From Candidatus Competibacteraceae bacterium (GTDB lineage: Bacteria; Pseudomonadota; Gammaproteobacteria; Competibacterales; Competibacteraceae): a stretch of 64,000 bases of DNA. The translations under genes were made by a program, and so were the position numbers. Positions 55,503-64,000 of this stretch are shown piece after piece. Every line of letters begins with the position of its first letter. Within the stretch, counting starts at the first letter, position 1. The notes below the pieces were generated by a model, which saw only the letters and a list, made by a program, of their open reading frames with translations, did not search any database and had not been told where the DNA came from. The DNA lies in the NCBI GenBank assembly GCA_003989085.1, contig RXIV01000001.1, forward strand, positions 434,001-498,000, written 5' to 3'.

Positions 55503-57662
55503 CTACCGCTCGCCTTGTTCCCGCACCTTGGCCTGTTCGGCCTGAATCGCAGTCAGGGCAATGGTGAACACGATGTCTTCAACCAGCGCCCCCCGCGACA
55601 GATCATTGACCGGTTTACGCAAGCCCTGCAACATCGGGCCGATGCTGATCACATCAGCGCTGCGTTGCACTGCTTTGTAGGTCGTATTGCCGGTGTTCAA
55701 GTCCGGGAACACAAATACCGTCGCCCGCCCCGCCACCCGGCTATCTGGGGCTTTGCTTAACGCCACGTCCTTGATCGCCGCTGCGTCATATTGCAACGGC
55801 CCGTCAATCAGCAGATCAGGCCGCCGTTCACGGGCGATCCGAGTGGCGTTCTTGACCTTTTCCACATCGCTGCCGGTTCCAGAGCTGCCAGTGCTATAGC
55901 TCAACATCGCCACGCGGGGTGTAATCCCGAAGGCCTGAGCGGATTCAGCGCTCTGGATGGCGATGTCGGCCAGTTCTTCGGCAGTCGGTGCGATATTAAT
56001 GGCGCAATCGCCGTAGACCAGCACCTGCTCGGGCAAGCACATGAAGAAGATCGACGACACCAGGCGCACGCCCGGTGAGGTCTTGATCAGTTGCAGGGCC
56101 GGACGGATGGTGTTGGCGGTAGTATGCACCGCCCCGGACACCAGCCCATCCACCTCGCCCAGTTGCAACATCATAGTGCCCAGCACTACCGGATCATGGA
56201 GCTGCTCCTCAGCTAACCCGGCATTCAGGTCCTTGTCCCGACGCAATTCCACCATTGCGTCGATATAACGCTGGTCGATCTGCGCCGGATCGATGATCTC
56301 GATGTCTGGCGGAATGCTCATTCCACGCCGCGCTGACAGCCGCCGCATCCGCCCGACGTCGCCCATCAGTACGCAGCGGGCGATGCCGCGTTGATGGCAG
56401 ATGATGGCCGCTTCAATAGTACGCGGTTCGTTGCCTTCCGGCAGGATGATCCGCTTGTTGGCTTTGCGGGCGCGCTCCACCAGCATGTGCCGAAACGCCG
56501 GCGGGCTGAATCGCCGCTCCTCGATGGTGTTGAGCAGCGGTTCCTTCCACTCCAGGTTGATGTGCGAGGCGACCGCATCAACGGCCTGCTGCATCCGGTC
56601 GCCGTCATCGAGCGGCACTTCCAGATTCAGATAGGGCAGGTACAGCACCGATTGCATGGCGCTGTAGTGGATAGTCAGCACGGGTAGACCGGTGTCCAGC
56701 GCCGGGCCGCACAACTTCCAGACCCGAGGATCGGGCTTGAAGCCGCCAGTCAGCAGGACGCCGGCCACCTGGGTGCCGCTCATCGCCGCCATGCACACCG
56801 CCAGCAGTAGATCATCGCGGTCGCCGGGCACGATCACCATCGCCCCGGCCCGCAATTCCTGACAGATATTCAGCAGGCTTGGCGCGCCTAGGACAACATG
56901 GGTGACGCGGCGGCTGAGTTGCCCTTCATTGAGAATCTGGGCGCCGATCATCTGCATGATGTCGCGCACTCGCGGTGCGATCAGCTCGCGTTGCCAGGGA
57001 ATGCAGCCGATCAGCTTGAAGGTCTCCGGCCAGTGTCGGGCGCATTCGGTGCGAAACTGCGCCTCGTGGCTGGCGTTGTAGTTCTCTTCGGCGCGGCTGA
57101 AATCAAAGCGGATATGGCCGGTTGGGTCCACCGGGGCATCCATCAGGTTGATGATGCAGCCGATCATTCGTTCATGGCGAATGCCGCCGTAAGCCTGAGC
57201 CACCACTTCTACGGTATCGGCCACTTGGCGTGGGGTGTCGCGGCCCGGCGCGGCTACGATGATGATCTTGGCGTCCAGGCCTTGCGCCATTTTGGCATTG
57301 AGGTGGGCGCCGTAAGGTTGTTCTTCGGTATCGACTAGACCCTCGACCACGACCACACTGGCGTTCTGGGCGGCTTGCTCGTAGCGGCCAATGATCTCTT
57401 CCAGCAGTACGTTTTCCCGATCATGACCGAGTAGGCTTTCCGCCTGGACGCCGGGAATCGGTTCTGGTGGATTCAGGCTAGTGACGGTGCGCACCAGCCG
57501 GGTAGAGCGTTCCGGACCGGTGTCTGAGGCGTGTGGCTGGCTGATGGGTTTGCAGAATCCGACCGGAATGCCTTCCCGATCGAGGGCGTGAACCAGACCG
57601 AGCGCAACGGTGGTCAAGCCAACCCGCTGCTCAGTGGGGACGACAAGAATGGCGTTGGCCAT
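55503..57662 (-). CDS. pta: Phosphate acetyltransferase
   Basis: 719-residue long-type Pta that interconverts acetyl-CoA and acetyl phosphate. The N-terminal part (about 1-220) is a P-loop-like domain (ILVVPTEQRVGLTTVALGL), then DRTGG (about 220-330), then the catalytic PTA domain (about 395-715) with LPEGNEPRTIEAA, SGAVHTTANTIRPAL and YSTGSSGTGSDVEKVKNAT. ATG 57662 with AAGGAA upstream is chosen over 57695. ackA is not adjacent. With AcsA in the window, acetate can be both made and used. Confidence 0.96.
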   Translation of the reverse strand: MANAILVVPTEQRVGLTTVALGLVHALDREGIPVGFCKPISQPHASDTGPERSTRLVRTVTSLNPPEPIPGVQAESLLGHDRENVLLEEIIGRYEQAAQNASVVVVEGLVDTEEQPYGAHLNAKMAQGLDAKIIIVAAPGRDTPRQVADTVEVVAQAYGGIRHERMIGCIINLMDAPVDPTGHIRFDFSRAEENYNASHEAQFRTECARHWPETFKLIGCIPWQRELIAPRVRDIMQMIGAQILNEGQLSRRVTHVVLGAPSLLNICQELRAGAMVIVPGDRDDLLLAVCMAAMSGTQVAGVLLTGGFKPDPRVWKLCGPALDTGLPVLTIHYSAMQSVLYLPYLNLEVPLDDGDRMQQAVDAVASHINLEWKEPLLNTIEERRFSPPAFRHMLVERARKANKRIILPEGNEPRTIEAAIICHQRGIARCVLMGDVGRMRRLSARRGMSIPPDIEIIDPAQIDQRYIDAMVELRRDKDLNAGLAEEQLHDPVVLGTMMLQLGEVDGLVSGAVHTTANTIRPALQLIKTSPGVRLVSSIFFMCLPEQVLVYGDCAINIAPTAEELADIAIQSAESAQAFGITPRVAMLSYSTGSSGTGSDVEKVKNATRIARERRPDLLIDGPLQYDAAAIKDVALSKAPDSRVAGRATVFVFPDLNTGNTTYKAVQRSADVISIGPMLQGLRKPVNDLSRGALVEDIVFTIALTAIQAEQAKVREQGER

Positions 57663-57780
57663 GACGGTTCCTTGGGGCAGTATGCAATGTTGCAATGCAG
57701 CGCAGCATACACCAAGATCATGATGGCTCGGTACGCAGTGGCAAGCGAGTGCTAAGCGTGCCTTTGTCTAGTGGACGCTT

Positions 57781-58626
57781 TCAGGGTGTGGTCAGAAACG
57801 GCCCTAGTAGCCGGGCGCAGCTTTCCGGGTCTTCGAGGTGGGGATGATGTCCGCCGGGCAGGATTTTCACCGTCAGGTTGGCAACGCGGGCATAGCGATC
57901 CTGCATATAGGCCCGCTGAACCAGATAACCGTTATCACCACACAGCAACAGGGCCGGAGCCTGAATCCGCGCCAAGTGCGCCAGAATTTGCGGCTCGCTC
58001 AGATACAGCGGCGAAACGAAGCGCAGGCGCGGATCGGTGCGCCAGCCAAAACCGTCGCCAACCGGCTTGACCCCGCGCTCCACGAGAATCGTTGCGGCCC
58101 GCCATGACAGCCCGCTGGCTTCACAGCGGGCTTGAACCGCTGCTTCCAGGCTGGGATAGAGCGGCAGGCGCTTGCCGGGTAGGGTGTTCATTTGCATCAG
58201 CGCCTTGCGAAGATTGATTGGGCTGTCATCCGGATTGCTGGTCGGTGGCCCGAAACCTTCAATCGTCGCCAGCCGGGTGACACGCTCTGGCAGCACGGCG
58301 GCAGTAAAGGTGGCAATCCCGCCGCCCAGCGAGTGACCCAGCAGGGCGAAGCGTTGCCAGCCCAGTGCGTCAGCGGCGGCAGCCACATCGGGAATAAAAT
58401 CCACAAAGTGATAATGGCTGCCGGGTGGGCGGTGATCGGAGTAGCCGTGGCCGGTCAAATCCAGCGCGACCAGCCGGACCCCCGGCAACTGCGGCGCCAA
58501 GGCGTCGAAACTGGCGGCGTTGTCCAGCCAGCCGTGCAAAGCCAGCACCGGAACGCCATCAGGCGGCCCCCAGACTCGCGCCGCCAGCCGCAGCCAAGGC
58601 GTCTGCAATTCCAGTTCTTCGACCAT
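57781..58626 (-). CDS. Alpha/beta hydrolase
   Basis: 281-residue alpha/beta-fold hydrolase. Oxyanion region LALHGWLDNAASFD, nucleophile Ser99 in LLGHSLGGG, and a late histidine in LPGGHHPHLEDPE. The pattern resembles small serine hydrolases such as MEST/RBBP9-like esterases. It is 18 bp downstream of an ABM-domain gene and probably in one transcript with it and perhaps ubiC-ubiA. Substrate is unknown. Confidence 0.87.
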   Translation of the reverse strand: MVEELELQTPWLRLAARVWGPPDGVPVLALHGWLDNAASFDALAPQLPGVRLVALDLTGHGYSDHRPPGSHYHFVDFIPDVAAAADALGWQRFALLGHSLGGGIATFTAAVLPERVTRLATIEGFGPPTSNPDDSPINLRKALMQMNTLPGKRLPLYPSLEAAVQARCEASGLSWRAATILVERGVKPVGDGFGWRTDPRLRFVSPLYLSEPQILAHLARIQAPALLLCGDNGYLVQRAYMQDRYARVANLTVKILPGGHHPHLEDPESCARLLGPFLTTP

Positions 58627-58644
58627 TAGCGCCCTGCACCCTGC

Positions 58645-58968
58645 TCAAACGCCCGGTGGATAGTTCCAGCCGGCCTCGTTCGGAAACCGGTTCAGGTATT
58701 TCACGCTGCTGCGTGCTTCCGCCATCATCTCCGCCACTGCATCGCGCCATTGGGCGTAATGAGCGGTTTCCTTATGCCGGGTTGGCGCGTCGGCGTCGCG
58801 GTAGACCTCGACCAGCACAAAGCGGCTTGGATCGTCCGCTTGCTGAATCACGTCAAACCGGGCGATTCCCGGCTCCTCGATACTCTGCCGGGCGTTTTTC
58901 AGCGAAGCGGCGATGAAGGCGTCAATGCACTCGGGCTTGACGTGGACGAAAACGTGAACGATCAGCAT
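58645..58968 (-). CDS. ABM-domain protein (LsrG/quinol-monooxygenase-like)
   Basis: 107-residue ABM/dimeric barrel protein: [64 protein letters not shown] (in part) and a Pro-rich end. The ETAHYAQW pattern fits the LsrG-like branch (isomerase of phospho-AI-2) and related monooxygenases. ATG 58968 with GGAAGAA is chosen. The neighbouring hydrolase suggests a small catabolic pair; no lsr genes are near. Confidence 0.82.
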   Translation of the reverse strand: MLIVHVFVHVKPECIDAFIAASLKNARQSIEEPGIARFDVIQQADDPSRFVLVEVYRDADAPTRHKETAHYAQWRDAVAEMMAEARSSVKYLNRFPNEAGWNYPPGV

Positions 58969-58989
58969 GGTGAGTTCTTCCATCAAGGT

Positions 58990-59871
58990 TCAAGCGACGC
59001 TTTTTGGCAGGAAATCCAGCAACAACCCGCAGAAGATCACCAGTCCAAACGGGTGGTTATTGAGAAAGGCTTTGAAGCATTCTTCCGGTTTGCGATCACG
59101 GATCAGGTATTGCTGATAAAGCGCCAGCCAGGCTGCGATGAACAGGCCAAGATAGTAGAACCCGCCGCAACCGCTCAGTAGTCCAATCACGACCAGCAAT
59201 AACAGCAGCGCCAGTTGCAGATAGCCAATGATCTGTTTGTCCCGCTCGCCGAAGCGGATCGCGGTCGATTTCAGCCCGATTTTAAGATCGTCTTCCCGAT
59301 CCACCATCGCGTACTCGGTATCGTAGATCGCCGACCATAGCACGTTGGCGAGCAGCAGCAGCCAGGCGAGCAGCGGCAGAGTATTCGTCACTGCCGCAAA
59401 GGCCATCGGAATCCCCCAGCCAAATGCAGCGCCGAGATGGAGCTGCGGGAAATGGTGGAAGCGTTTCATCAGTGGATAACTGACTGTCAGCGCCAAACCG
59501 ATGAAGGAGAGTTGTATGGTCAGTGTGTTCTGGGTCAGCACCAAGGCGAAGGCCAGCAGGCAGAGGATCACGGCCAGGCCGACCGCCTCGCCGGGCCGGA
59601 CGCGACCCGCTGCTAGGGGCCGGTCGCGGGTGCGGGCGACGTGCTGATCGAAGTTGCGGTCGGCGATATCGTTGATGACACACCCCGCCGAACGCATCAG
59701 CGCCACGCCGAGGACGAAGACCAGCACGACGCCTTTTGGCGGTTGCCCATGACCGGCTAGCCACAGCGCCCACAGGGTCGCCCACAGCAGCAGATAAATA
59801 CCGATAGGCCGGTGTAGACGCATCAGCAGGGCGTACTCGCGCAAGCGGTTTTCAACAGGTTCAATAGTCAT
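58990..59871 (-). CDS. ubiA: 4-hydroxybenzoate octaprenyltransferase
   Basis: 293-residue membrane prenyltransferase of ubiquinone synthesis with about eight to nine helices. Asp-rich motifs: VINDIADRNFDQHVARTRDRPL (in part) and YDTEYAMVDREDDLKIGLKS (in part) bind the prenyl diphosphate through magnesium. LMRLHRPIGIYLLLWATLW starts the first helix. ATG 59871 is chosen; no ribosome site is obvious. ubiC lies 17 bp upstream on the same strand. Confidence 0.96.
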   Translation of the reverse strand: MTIEPVENRLREYALLMRLHRPIGIYLLLWATLWALWLAGHGQPPKGVVLVFVLGVALMRSAGCVINDIADRNFDQHVARTRDRPLAAGRVRPGEAVGLAVILCLLAFALVLTQNTLTIQLSFIGLALTVSYPLMKRFHHFPQLHLGAAFGWGIPMAFAAVTNTLPLLAWLLLLANVLWSAIYDTEYAMVDREDDLKIGLKSTAIRFGERDKQIIGYLQLALLLLLVVIGLLSGCGGFYYLGLFIAAWLALYQQYLIRDRKPEECFKAFLNNHPFGLVIFCGLLLDFLPKSVA

Positions 59872-59888
59872 GGTTAAGGTCGGTCGGT

Positions 59889-60503
59889 TCAGCAACAAGC
59901 CGGGCTTGCCGGCAAATTGGACAGGAAAATTTCACAGACCAGCAACGGAGAGCCATCCAGCCAGAACAGCGAACGTCGGCCCCACCGGGCTGCTGAGGGA
60001 TCGGCGCAACCAGCCACGGCGCGTTGATGCAAAGACTGGCCGGCGGCGATGCGGGCGACTTCCAGCGGACCGCGTCGGATGCCTGGATCGGTGAACAGCG
60101 CCGCGCCTAATGGGCGGGTTCCCAAGCGGGTCAGCCGGCGGCCCCGCCCGCGCAAAGTACGCGCCGGGATCACAGTGCGGGCGAACACCCAAGGCTGCTC
60201 ATCGCAGCACAGTCGCACCTCGCGGGTCCAAGCCCAAGCATCTCGCCGCAGTCCCAAGGCGGCGGCTTCATCGTGGTCCGGTCGGGTCCAACCTTGCCGT
60301 AGCACCTGCACCCGGAACTGGCCTGGACAGCGCTGGAGCAAGCGCTGGGTCAACGAGCCGGCGTCAAACAGCCAGTGGCTCAGATCGGGGGGCCAAAGCC
60401 GCGATGATGGCGGTGGATGAGTCTGCCAGCGCGGCAATGGATGCAGTGAAATGGGAGAATCGGTCGGCAAGGCGGCGCATTCAGCAATGGTTTTAAAGTG
60501 CAA
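59889..60503 (-). CDS. ubiC: Chorismate pyruvate-lyase
   Basis: 204-residue enzyme that turns chorismate into 4-hydroxybenzoate, the first step of ubiquinone synthesis. The sequence is divergent as usual for UbiC, but WLFDAGSLTQRLLQRC, VRLCCDEQPWVFARTVIP, LGTRPLGAALFTDP and RRSLFWLDGSPLLVCEIFL match the family. It is followed by ubiA with a 17-bp gap, the classical ubiCA order. Confidence 0.93.
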   Translation of the reverse strand: MHFKTIAECAALPTDSPISLHPLPRWQTHPPPSSRLWPPDLSHWLFDAGSLTQRLLQRCPGQFRVQVLRQGWTRPDHDEAAALGLRRDAWAWTREVRLCCDEQPWVFARTVIPARTLRGRGRRLTRLGTRPLGAALFTDPGIRRGPLEVARIAAGQSLHQRAVAGCADPSAARWGRRSLFWLDGSPLLVCEIFLSNLPASPACC

Positions 60504-60629
60504 TTATGGCATGGTTAAGCGGTAGCGGGGGATTGATGCCGGCGCGGAATCAATCCCGCCCGCTGCGCGGTTTGTAAATTCGTCCTGCGCCCTGAGCCGG
60601 GAAGCAATCCACTCTCTGAAGTCTTGATA

Positions 60630-61784
60630 ATGATCTATCAACTTTTTCTGATTTTTACCGGCGCGGCGGCGCTGGCCACTCTGGCGTTGTTTGCGCGGCA
60701 GGCGCTGCCCATCGCCTACATCGTGCTGGGTATCCTGATCGGACCGCATGGCAGCCAACAGATCAACGATGCTTCGGCTATCGAAGAAATGGCTCAGATT
60801 GGGATCATGTTCCTGTTATTTCTGCTGGGACTGGACTTGTCGCCGCAACGTCTGCTGCAAATGCTGCGCAAGGCGACTCTGATTACCGTCGGCACCTCAT
60901 TCGCGTTCGCGCTGCTGGGCGGCGGGATCGCCTGGCAGTTCGGCTACACGTTGGGCGAGAGCCTGCTGGTCGGGGTGGCGATGACTTTTTCCAGCACCAT
61001 CATCGGGCTGAAGCTGCTGCCGACCCGCACCTTGCATCATCAGCACACCGGCGAAATCATCATCAGCATTCTGCTGTTGCAGGATTTGCTGGCCATTGCG
61101 GTGCTGCTGCTGGTGGAAGGACTGGGCGGACGTGGCTCCTCGCTGCAAGGTCTGGGACTGTTAATCATTACCTTGCCGGCGCTGTTGGGCTTCGCCTATT
61201 TGGCTTCGCGCTATGTGCTGATTCCGCTGATTCACCGTTTCGATAAAATTCGTGAGTATATCTTTCTGATTGCCATCGGCTGGTGTCTGGGTCTTTCCCA
61301 AATCGCGGCCTTGCTTGGTTTGTCCTATGCGATTGGCGCGTTTATTGGCGGTGTGGCGTTGGCGACCAGTCCAATTGCGTTGTACATCGCGGACAGTCTC
61401 CGACCGTTGCGCGATTTTTTTCTGGTACTCTTTTTCTTCTCGCTGGGCGCGGGATTCGACACCGGAATGCTCGGGGCCGTCCTGGCGCCCACTCTGGTGC
61501 TGGGCGGAGTGCTGATGATTGCCAAACCGTGGGTATTTCGCGGTTTTCTGCAATGGGCGGGGGAGCGGCCACGGATTGCAATGGAAGTAGGGGTGCGCTT
61601 GGGTCAGGTCAGCGAATTTGCGCTTCTGATCGCGGTGCTGGCGCAGCAGAATGACTTGATCAGTCTTAAGGCGTCCTATCTGGTGCAGGCCACCACGTTG
61701 CTGACCTTTATCGCTTCCACCTATTACCTGGTCCTCAAGTATCCAACCCCGGTGGCCATCTCCGATAGCCTGCGGCGGGATTGA
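60630..61784 (+). CDS. Cation:proton antiporter, CPA2 family (KefB-type membrane domain)
   Basis: 384-residue membrane protein with about twelve helices. Family marks: LPIAYIVLGILIGPHG, IGIMFLLFLLGLDLSP, MTFSSTIIGLKLL, the LLLQDLLAIAVLLL segment with the QD pair, and LGLSYAIGAFIGGVALA. It lacks the C-terminal TrkA-N (KTN) domain of KefB/KefC and so is a short membrane-only form. ATG 60630 is chosen over the TTG at 60624. It is divergent from ubiC. Confidence 0.9.
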   Translation: MIYQLFLIFTGAAALATLALFARQALPIAYIVLGILIGPHGSQQINDASAIEEMAQIGIMFLLFLLGLDLSPQRLLQMLRKATLITVGTSFAFALLGGGIAWQFGYTLGESLLVGVAMTFSSTIIGLKLLPTRTLHHQHTGEIIISILLLQDLLAIAVLLLVEGLGGRGSSLQGLGLLIITLPALLGFAYLASRYVLIPLIHRFDKIREYIFLIAIGWCLGLSQIAALLGLSYAIGAFIGGVALATSPIALYIADSLRPLRDFFLVLFFFSLGAGFDTGMLGAVLAPTLVLGGVLMIAKPWVFRGFLQWAGERPRIAMEVGVRLGQVSEFALLIAVLAQQNDLISLKASYLVQATTLLTFIASTYYLVLKYPTPVAISDSLRRD

Positions 61785-61891
61785 AGTTTGCGGAACCCAT
61801 GATCCTGCATGGCTTGACGCTACTGGCGACTGGTGCTTGAATTTAATCCCATTCTCACGTCGCATTGTGCAGAGCCTTGACTACACAACAC

Positions 61892-62182
61892 ATGTTACTG
61901 ACTGCCGGGATTTTGACGTTGACTGCCTGCGTGGCGGCGCCGGTGCAGGAAATGAGCGACGCCCGCCAGGCCATCTATTCGGCAGAAGCCGTCGGCGCGG
62001 CTCAGCGTTCGCCGGAAACCCTGAGCGCTGCACAACGTTTGTTGCAGGAGGCGCAGGCGCAGCTCGAGGCTGGCGCCTACAACGATGCCCGTCGTCATGC
62101 GCTGGATGCGCGGGAAGAGGCGATCCGGGCGCGGGAGCAGTCCATGCAAAATACGGCGCTCCATCCGCCGGCACCCCCATGA
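61892..62182 (+). CDS. DUF4398 lipoprotein
   Basis: 96-residue small lipoprotein. Signal MLLTAGILTLTACVA with lipobox LTAC, followed by a helical DUF4398 region with YSAEAVGAAQRSPETL and LLQEAQAQLEAGAYNDARRHALDAREEA (in part). DUF4398 proteins are envelope lipoproteins, often with an OmpA-like partner, not present here. The ribosome site is unclear and upstream TTG (61865) remains possible. It overlaps acyP by 4 bp. Confidence 0.82.
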   Translation: MLLTAGILTLTACVAAPVQEMSDARQAIYSAEAVGAAQRSPETLSAAQRLLQEAQAQLEAGAYNDARRHALDAREEAIRAREQSMQNTALHPPAPP

Positions 62183-62451
62183 AAACGTCCTGTTTGCGTT
62201 GCTACGTCAGTGGGCGGGTTCAGGGCGTCGGCTTTCGCTATGCAACTGCCGAAAAAGCTGAGACGCTCCGGTTGAGCGGCTACGTCCGCAATCTGCCCGA
62301 CCGACGGGTGGAAGTACTGGCCTGCGGTGAGGAAAGCGCGGTGCTGGCCTTGCGGAACTGGCTTTGGCAAGGCCCGGCGCTGGCGAGGGTCAGCGCAGTC
62401 CAGTGTGAAACTGCGCTTTATCAGGATTATCACGGCTTCCGCATCGACTGA
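62179..62451 (+). CDS. acyP: Acylphosphatase
   Basis: 90-residue enzyme that hydrolyses acyl phosphates. The signature CYVSGRVQGVGFRYAT (residues about 8-23) holds the catalytic arginine, and LSGYVRNLPDRRVEVLACG holds the catalytic asparagine. The ATG overlaps the DUF4398 stop by 4 bp; the longer frame that starts at 61837 is out of the family and is not used. It may act on acetyl phosphate made by Pta, but that link is not specific. Confidence 0.95.
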   Translation: MKTSCLRCYVSGRVQGVGFRYATAEKAETLRLSGYVRNLPDRRVEVLACGEESAVLALRNWLWQGPALARVSAVQCETALYQDYHGFRID

Positions 62452-62730
62452 TTCAAAGCGCCTTTATGCAAGTGAAGGCTTGACTTATCCACAGGCTTAT
62501 GCGTCCGGGCTAACAGCGGCTTTTCCCGGCAGGACATTTCAAAATCCCGGTAGGATTCCAAAGCCTTAGGTGTAACAGTTTGATAAATAAATAAAAACAA
62601 ACTGGTCAAAAAGTCATCAAACCGTCATTCTTCTAACGGCGGCACACAGTTAGCTGCCCCACCTTAAAGTTATCCACAGAGTTATCCACAGCTTTTGTGG
62701 ATAACTCTGTGCTGAACTCCCGCAGCAAAC
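62452..62730. other. DnaA-box cluster with AT-rich stretch
   Basis: Four exact DnaA boxes TTATCCACA: 62485-62493 (+), 62670-62678 (+), 62682-62690 (+) and 62696-62704 (-). Between the first and the rest is an AT-rich run (about 62570-62630, with GATAAATAAATAAAAA). Boxes 3 and 4 form a 15-bp palindrome with a 5-nt loop. This could be a replication origin, a DnaA-titration site or a DnaA-controlled region. The usual oriC neighbours (dnaA, rpmH, mnmG) are absent. Confidence 0.6.
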
Positions 62731-64000
62731 TTAGCCCTGCTCCGCCCTCAGTCGTTCCCACAGTCTATCCAGCAGCCCATCTCTGGGCAGCAAGGTCGGC
62801 GCAGCATCGCAGCGGCCCCGATATTCCACCTGTCCGGCGGCCAGGTGGCGGTCGCTGATCACCAGCCGGTGCGGGATACCGATCAGTTCCATGTCGGCGA
62901 ACATGACACCGGGCCGGGCATCGCGGTCATCCAGCAGCGCTTCAATCCCGGCAGCCTGCAACGCCTGATAGAGTGCTTCCGCCGCTTCACGCACCGCTGC
63001 CGACCGGCCTGCGCCTATCGGCAGCACCGCCACCTGAAACGGCGCCATTGCCGCCGGCCAGATGATCCCGCGTTCGTCGTGGTTCTGTTCAATCGCCGCC
63101 GCGACCACTCGCGATACGCCAATCCCATAACAGCCCATCGCCACGATCAGCGGCTGGCCGTCCTCACCCAGCACAGCAGCGTTCAGGGCGGCGCTGTATT
63201 TACGCCCCAGTTGAAAGACGTGGCCGACCTCGATACCTCTGGCAATATCCAATGATCCTTGTCCATCGGGGCTGGGATCGCCGGCCACCACGTTGCGAAG
63301 ATCGGCGATGAGCGGCTCCGGGCAGTCACGGCCAAAGTTGACCCCGGTCAGATGCCAGTCATCCTGATTGGCTCCGGCGACGAAATCAGCCAGCTTCGCC
63401 ACGCTGCGATCCGCGATGACCACACCCGCGAAACCCACCGCGCCCAGCGAGCCGGGACTGGCCCCAAATGCGGTGCGAATCGCGTCGGGACTGGCGAAAG
63501 CCAGCGGCGCTTTGACCTGCGGCAATTTAGCAGCCTTGACTGCATTAACCTCATGATCGCCGCGCACCAGCAGCAATACCGGTTGCTCGTCCTCGCCCTC
63601 GACCACCACCGCTTTCACCGTCTTTTCAGCGGGAATTTGCAGAAACGCACACAGTTCAGCAATGGTCTTGACCTTAGGCGTGTGGACGCGGGTCAGGGCT
63701 TCAGTCGGGGTAGGCCGTTCGCCGGCGGGCGCCAGAGCCTCAGCCATTTCAACATTGGCTGCGTAGTCGCCGCTGGTGGAGAAGGCAATGGCGTCCTCGC
63801 CGGACTCGGCCAGCACATGAAACTCATGCGAATGGGCGCCGCCGATGCTGCCGGTATCGGCTAGTACTGCCCGGAATTTCAGACCTAACCGGCTGAAAAT
63901 CTGCGTATATGCGGCGTACATGACCTCATAGGTCTCTTGCAGCGAGGCCGCATCGACATGGAAGGAATAGGCATCCTTCATCAGAAATTCCCGCGCCCGC
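62731..64000 (-). CDS. proS: Prolyl-tRNA synthetase, C-terminal part (cut by window edge)
   Basis: 423 residues of a class II synthetase that continue beyond the right edge. It begins within motif 2 ([14 protein letters not shown]), then holds the editing INS domain (about 120-290 of the visible part: [29 protein letters not shown] in part), motif 3 ([18 protein letters not shown]) and the anticodon-binding domain ([26 protein letters not shown] in part). This is the bacterial long type with editing domain. The visible stop is at 62731, beside the DnaA-box palindrome. Confidence 0.96.
   Translation of the reverse strand, partial: RAREFLMKDAYSFHVDAASLQETYEVMYAAYTQIFSRLGLKFRAVLADTGSIGGAHSHEFHVLAESGEDAIAFSTSGDYAANVEMAEALAPAGERPTPTEALTRVHTPKVKTIAELCAFLQIPAEKTVKAVVVEGEDEQPVLLLVRGDHEVNAVKAAKLPQVKAPLAFASPDAIRTAFGASPGSLGAVGFAGVVIADRSVAKLADFVAGANQDDWHLTGVNFGRDCPEPLIADLRNVVAGDPSPDGQGSLDIARGIEVGHVFQLGRKYSAALNAAVLGEDGQPLIVAMGCYGIGVSRVVAAAIEQNHDERGIIWPAAMAPFQVAVLPIGAGRSAAVREAAEALYQALQAAGIEALLDDRDARPGVMFADMELIGIPHRLVISDRHLAAGQVEYRGRCDAAPTLLPRDGLLDRLWERLRAEQG

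Noticed and set aside
61837..62451. Long 204-codon frame including acylphosphatase
   Set aside because: Only the last 90 residues match the family, and the ATG at 62179 overlaps the previous stop as expected for coupling; the upstream part is the shadow of the DUF4398 gene.

Overview
The window reads as chromosomal DNA of a gammaproteobacterium (GC-rich, roughly high fifties by eye, tightly packed, many ATGA overlaps). The gene set (Mo-nitrogenase, glycolysis/pentose-phosphate block, Pta, AcsA, VgrG-type secretion genes, MprF/AcvB, UbiA/UbiC) fits a Competibacteraceae-like lineage, but that placement is inferred from family knowledge and not demonstrated here. No rRNA, tRNA, CRISPR array, transposase or integrase was seen.

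Layout. 1-7.4 kb: 5' part of argE (minus), a GNAT/peptidase-C39 fusion followed by a RimK-like ATP-grasp protein, a DMT exporter, an incomplete sugar ABC transporter (binding protein plus one permease), an FmdB zinc ribbon and CreA. 7.5-16.7 kb: nadC, an acetate-CoA ligase with a separate acyl carrier protein, an ABM monooxygenase, a candidate minus-strand small transcript, pdxH, then the central-carbon block tkt-gap-pgk (minus). 17.1-29.9 kb: DUF58 protein, BI-1 membrane protein, an orphan type VI secretion module (fused TssB-TssC sheath protein, VgrG, DUF4123 adaptor, an internally duplicated unknown protein) running into a MacAB/LolCDE-like export cassette, then cysK and a solitary MoxR ATPase with a strong terminator.

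30.2-43.8 kb is a compact molybdenum nitrogenase locus: nifB, two 2Fe-2S ferredoxins (the second like the FeSII/Shethna protective protein), nifQ, the convergent draT, then nifH-D-K-T-Y-orf-nifF-nifE-N-X-fdxB. Sigma-54 -24/-12 elements with a TGT-N10-ACA NifA site about 97-98 bp upstream precede both nifB and nifH, so NifA control from elsewhere in the genome is likely. nifA, nifL, nifU, nifS, nifV, nifM and draG are not in the window.

43.8-64 kb: N-formylglutamate amidohydrolase, a REC-GGDEF diguanylate cyclase, an overlapping housekeeping/envelope operon aspS-nudB-mprF-acvB-apaH-folA, a convergent Nudix-hemE pair, pta, an alpha/beta hydrolase with an ABM protein, ubiC-ubiA, a CPA2 antiporter, a DUF4398 lipoprotein, acylphosphatase, a cluster of four perfect DnaA boxes flanking an AT-rich stretch, and the 3' part of proS (minus). 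The most unusual items are the fused sheath gene and its duplicated neighbour, the paired NifA/sigma-54 sites, the FeSII-like protein with draT lacking draG, the nif-operon palindromes, the candidate small RNA and the DnaA-box cluster.
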